DNA of 5,789 bases from Nitrospirota bacterium (GTDB lineage Bacteria > Nitrospinota > Nitrospinia > Nitrospinales > Nitrospinaceae), in contig JAUVMD010000101.1 in NCBI GenBank assembly GCA_030600405.1, positions 1-5,789 on the forward strand. The letters are read 5' to 3'. The first letter of the stretch is position 1. Every line of letters begins with the position of its first letter. Of the stretch, positions 5,752-5,789 are shown in pieces. The position numbers were made by a program, and so were the translations under genes. The notes below the pieces were generated by a model, which saw only the letters and a program-made list of their open reading frames with translations, ran no database searches and was not told the DNA's origin.

Positions 5752-5789
5752 CCCTCTCTTTCAAGGAGTGCCAGCGTGACGCTGGACCC
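5752..5789. repeat. Dispersed palindromic intergenic repeat, copy B (cut by window end)
   Basis: This is a direct-orientation copy of the core at 4868-4905. The first hairpin arm is imperfect (CCCTCTCTT against AAGGAGTG). The second palindrome, CCAGCGT-G-ACGCTGG (5771-5785), is again perfect, and only its central base differs (G here, C in copy A). ACCC follows at the window edge, so the element may continue. Confidence 0.7.

Noticed and set aside
5588..5779. Plus-strand 63-codon frame overlapping the end of the beta-barrel gene
   Set aside because: It runs through the terminator hairpin and the dispersed repeat, so it is not a credible gene.

Overview
The window looks like chromosomal DNA of a Gram-negative bacterium with moderately high GC content. 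Two proteins have lipoprotein signal peptides, one is a predicted outer-membrane beta-barrel ending in Phe, and one is a murein-type LysM/M23 peptidase. The lineage cannot be fixed from sequence alone. The small DUF4911-type protein and the general style fit a deltaproteobacterial or Nitrospinota-like group, but that is a weak inference. I see no phage, plasmid, CRISPR, toxin-antitoxin or defence genes, and no RNA genes.

Layout. (1) Positions 1-717, minus strand: a lipoprotein with four FG-GAP/VCBS-type calcium-loop repeats, cut by the window edge. (2) Positions 718-1026: an intergenic stretch with six inverted repeats in a row and two back-to-back promoter candidates. One points left toward the FG-GAP lipoprotein across a leader of about 200 nt; the other points right. 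(3) Positions 1027-2365, plus strand: a LysM + M23 (NlpD-like) lipoprotein with its zinc ligands intact, then apt (adenine phosphoribosyltransferase). (4) Positions 2362-4780, minus strand and convergent with apt: an unrecognised 89-residue protein, mnmG (tRNA U34 modification) and a 73-residue DUF4911-type protein, arranged as one likely transcription unit. (5) Positions 4781-5091: an intergenic stretch with a dispersed palindromic repeat and two operator-like palindromes. (6) Positions 5092-5655, plus strand: an eight-stranded outer-membrane protein, closed by a strong intrinsic terminator at 5680-5726. (7) Positions 5752-5789: a second copy of the dispersed repeat, cut by the window end.

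The genes fall into two themes: envelope (FG-GAP lipoprotein, LysM/M23 lipoprotein, beta-barrel) and housekeeping (purine salvage, tRNA modification). No obvious shared pathway links them. The parts least explained by known genes are the hairpin array at 767-908, the repeat family around the beta-barrel gene, the twin palindromes upstream of that gene, and the two small proteins around mnmG. I do not see convincing evidence for a new multi-gene system.
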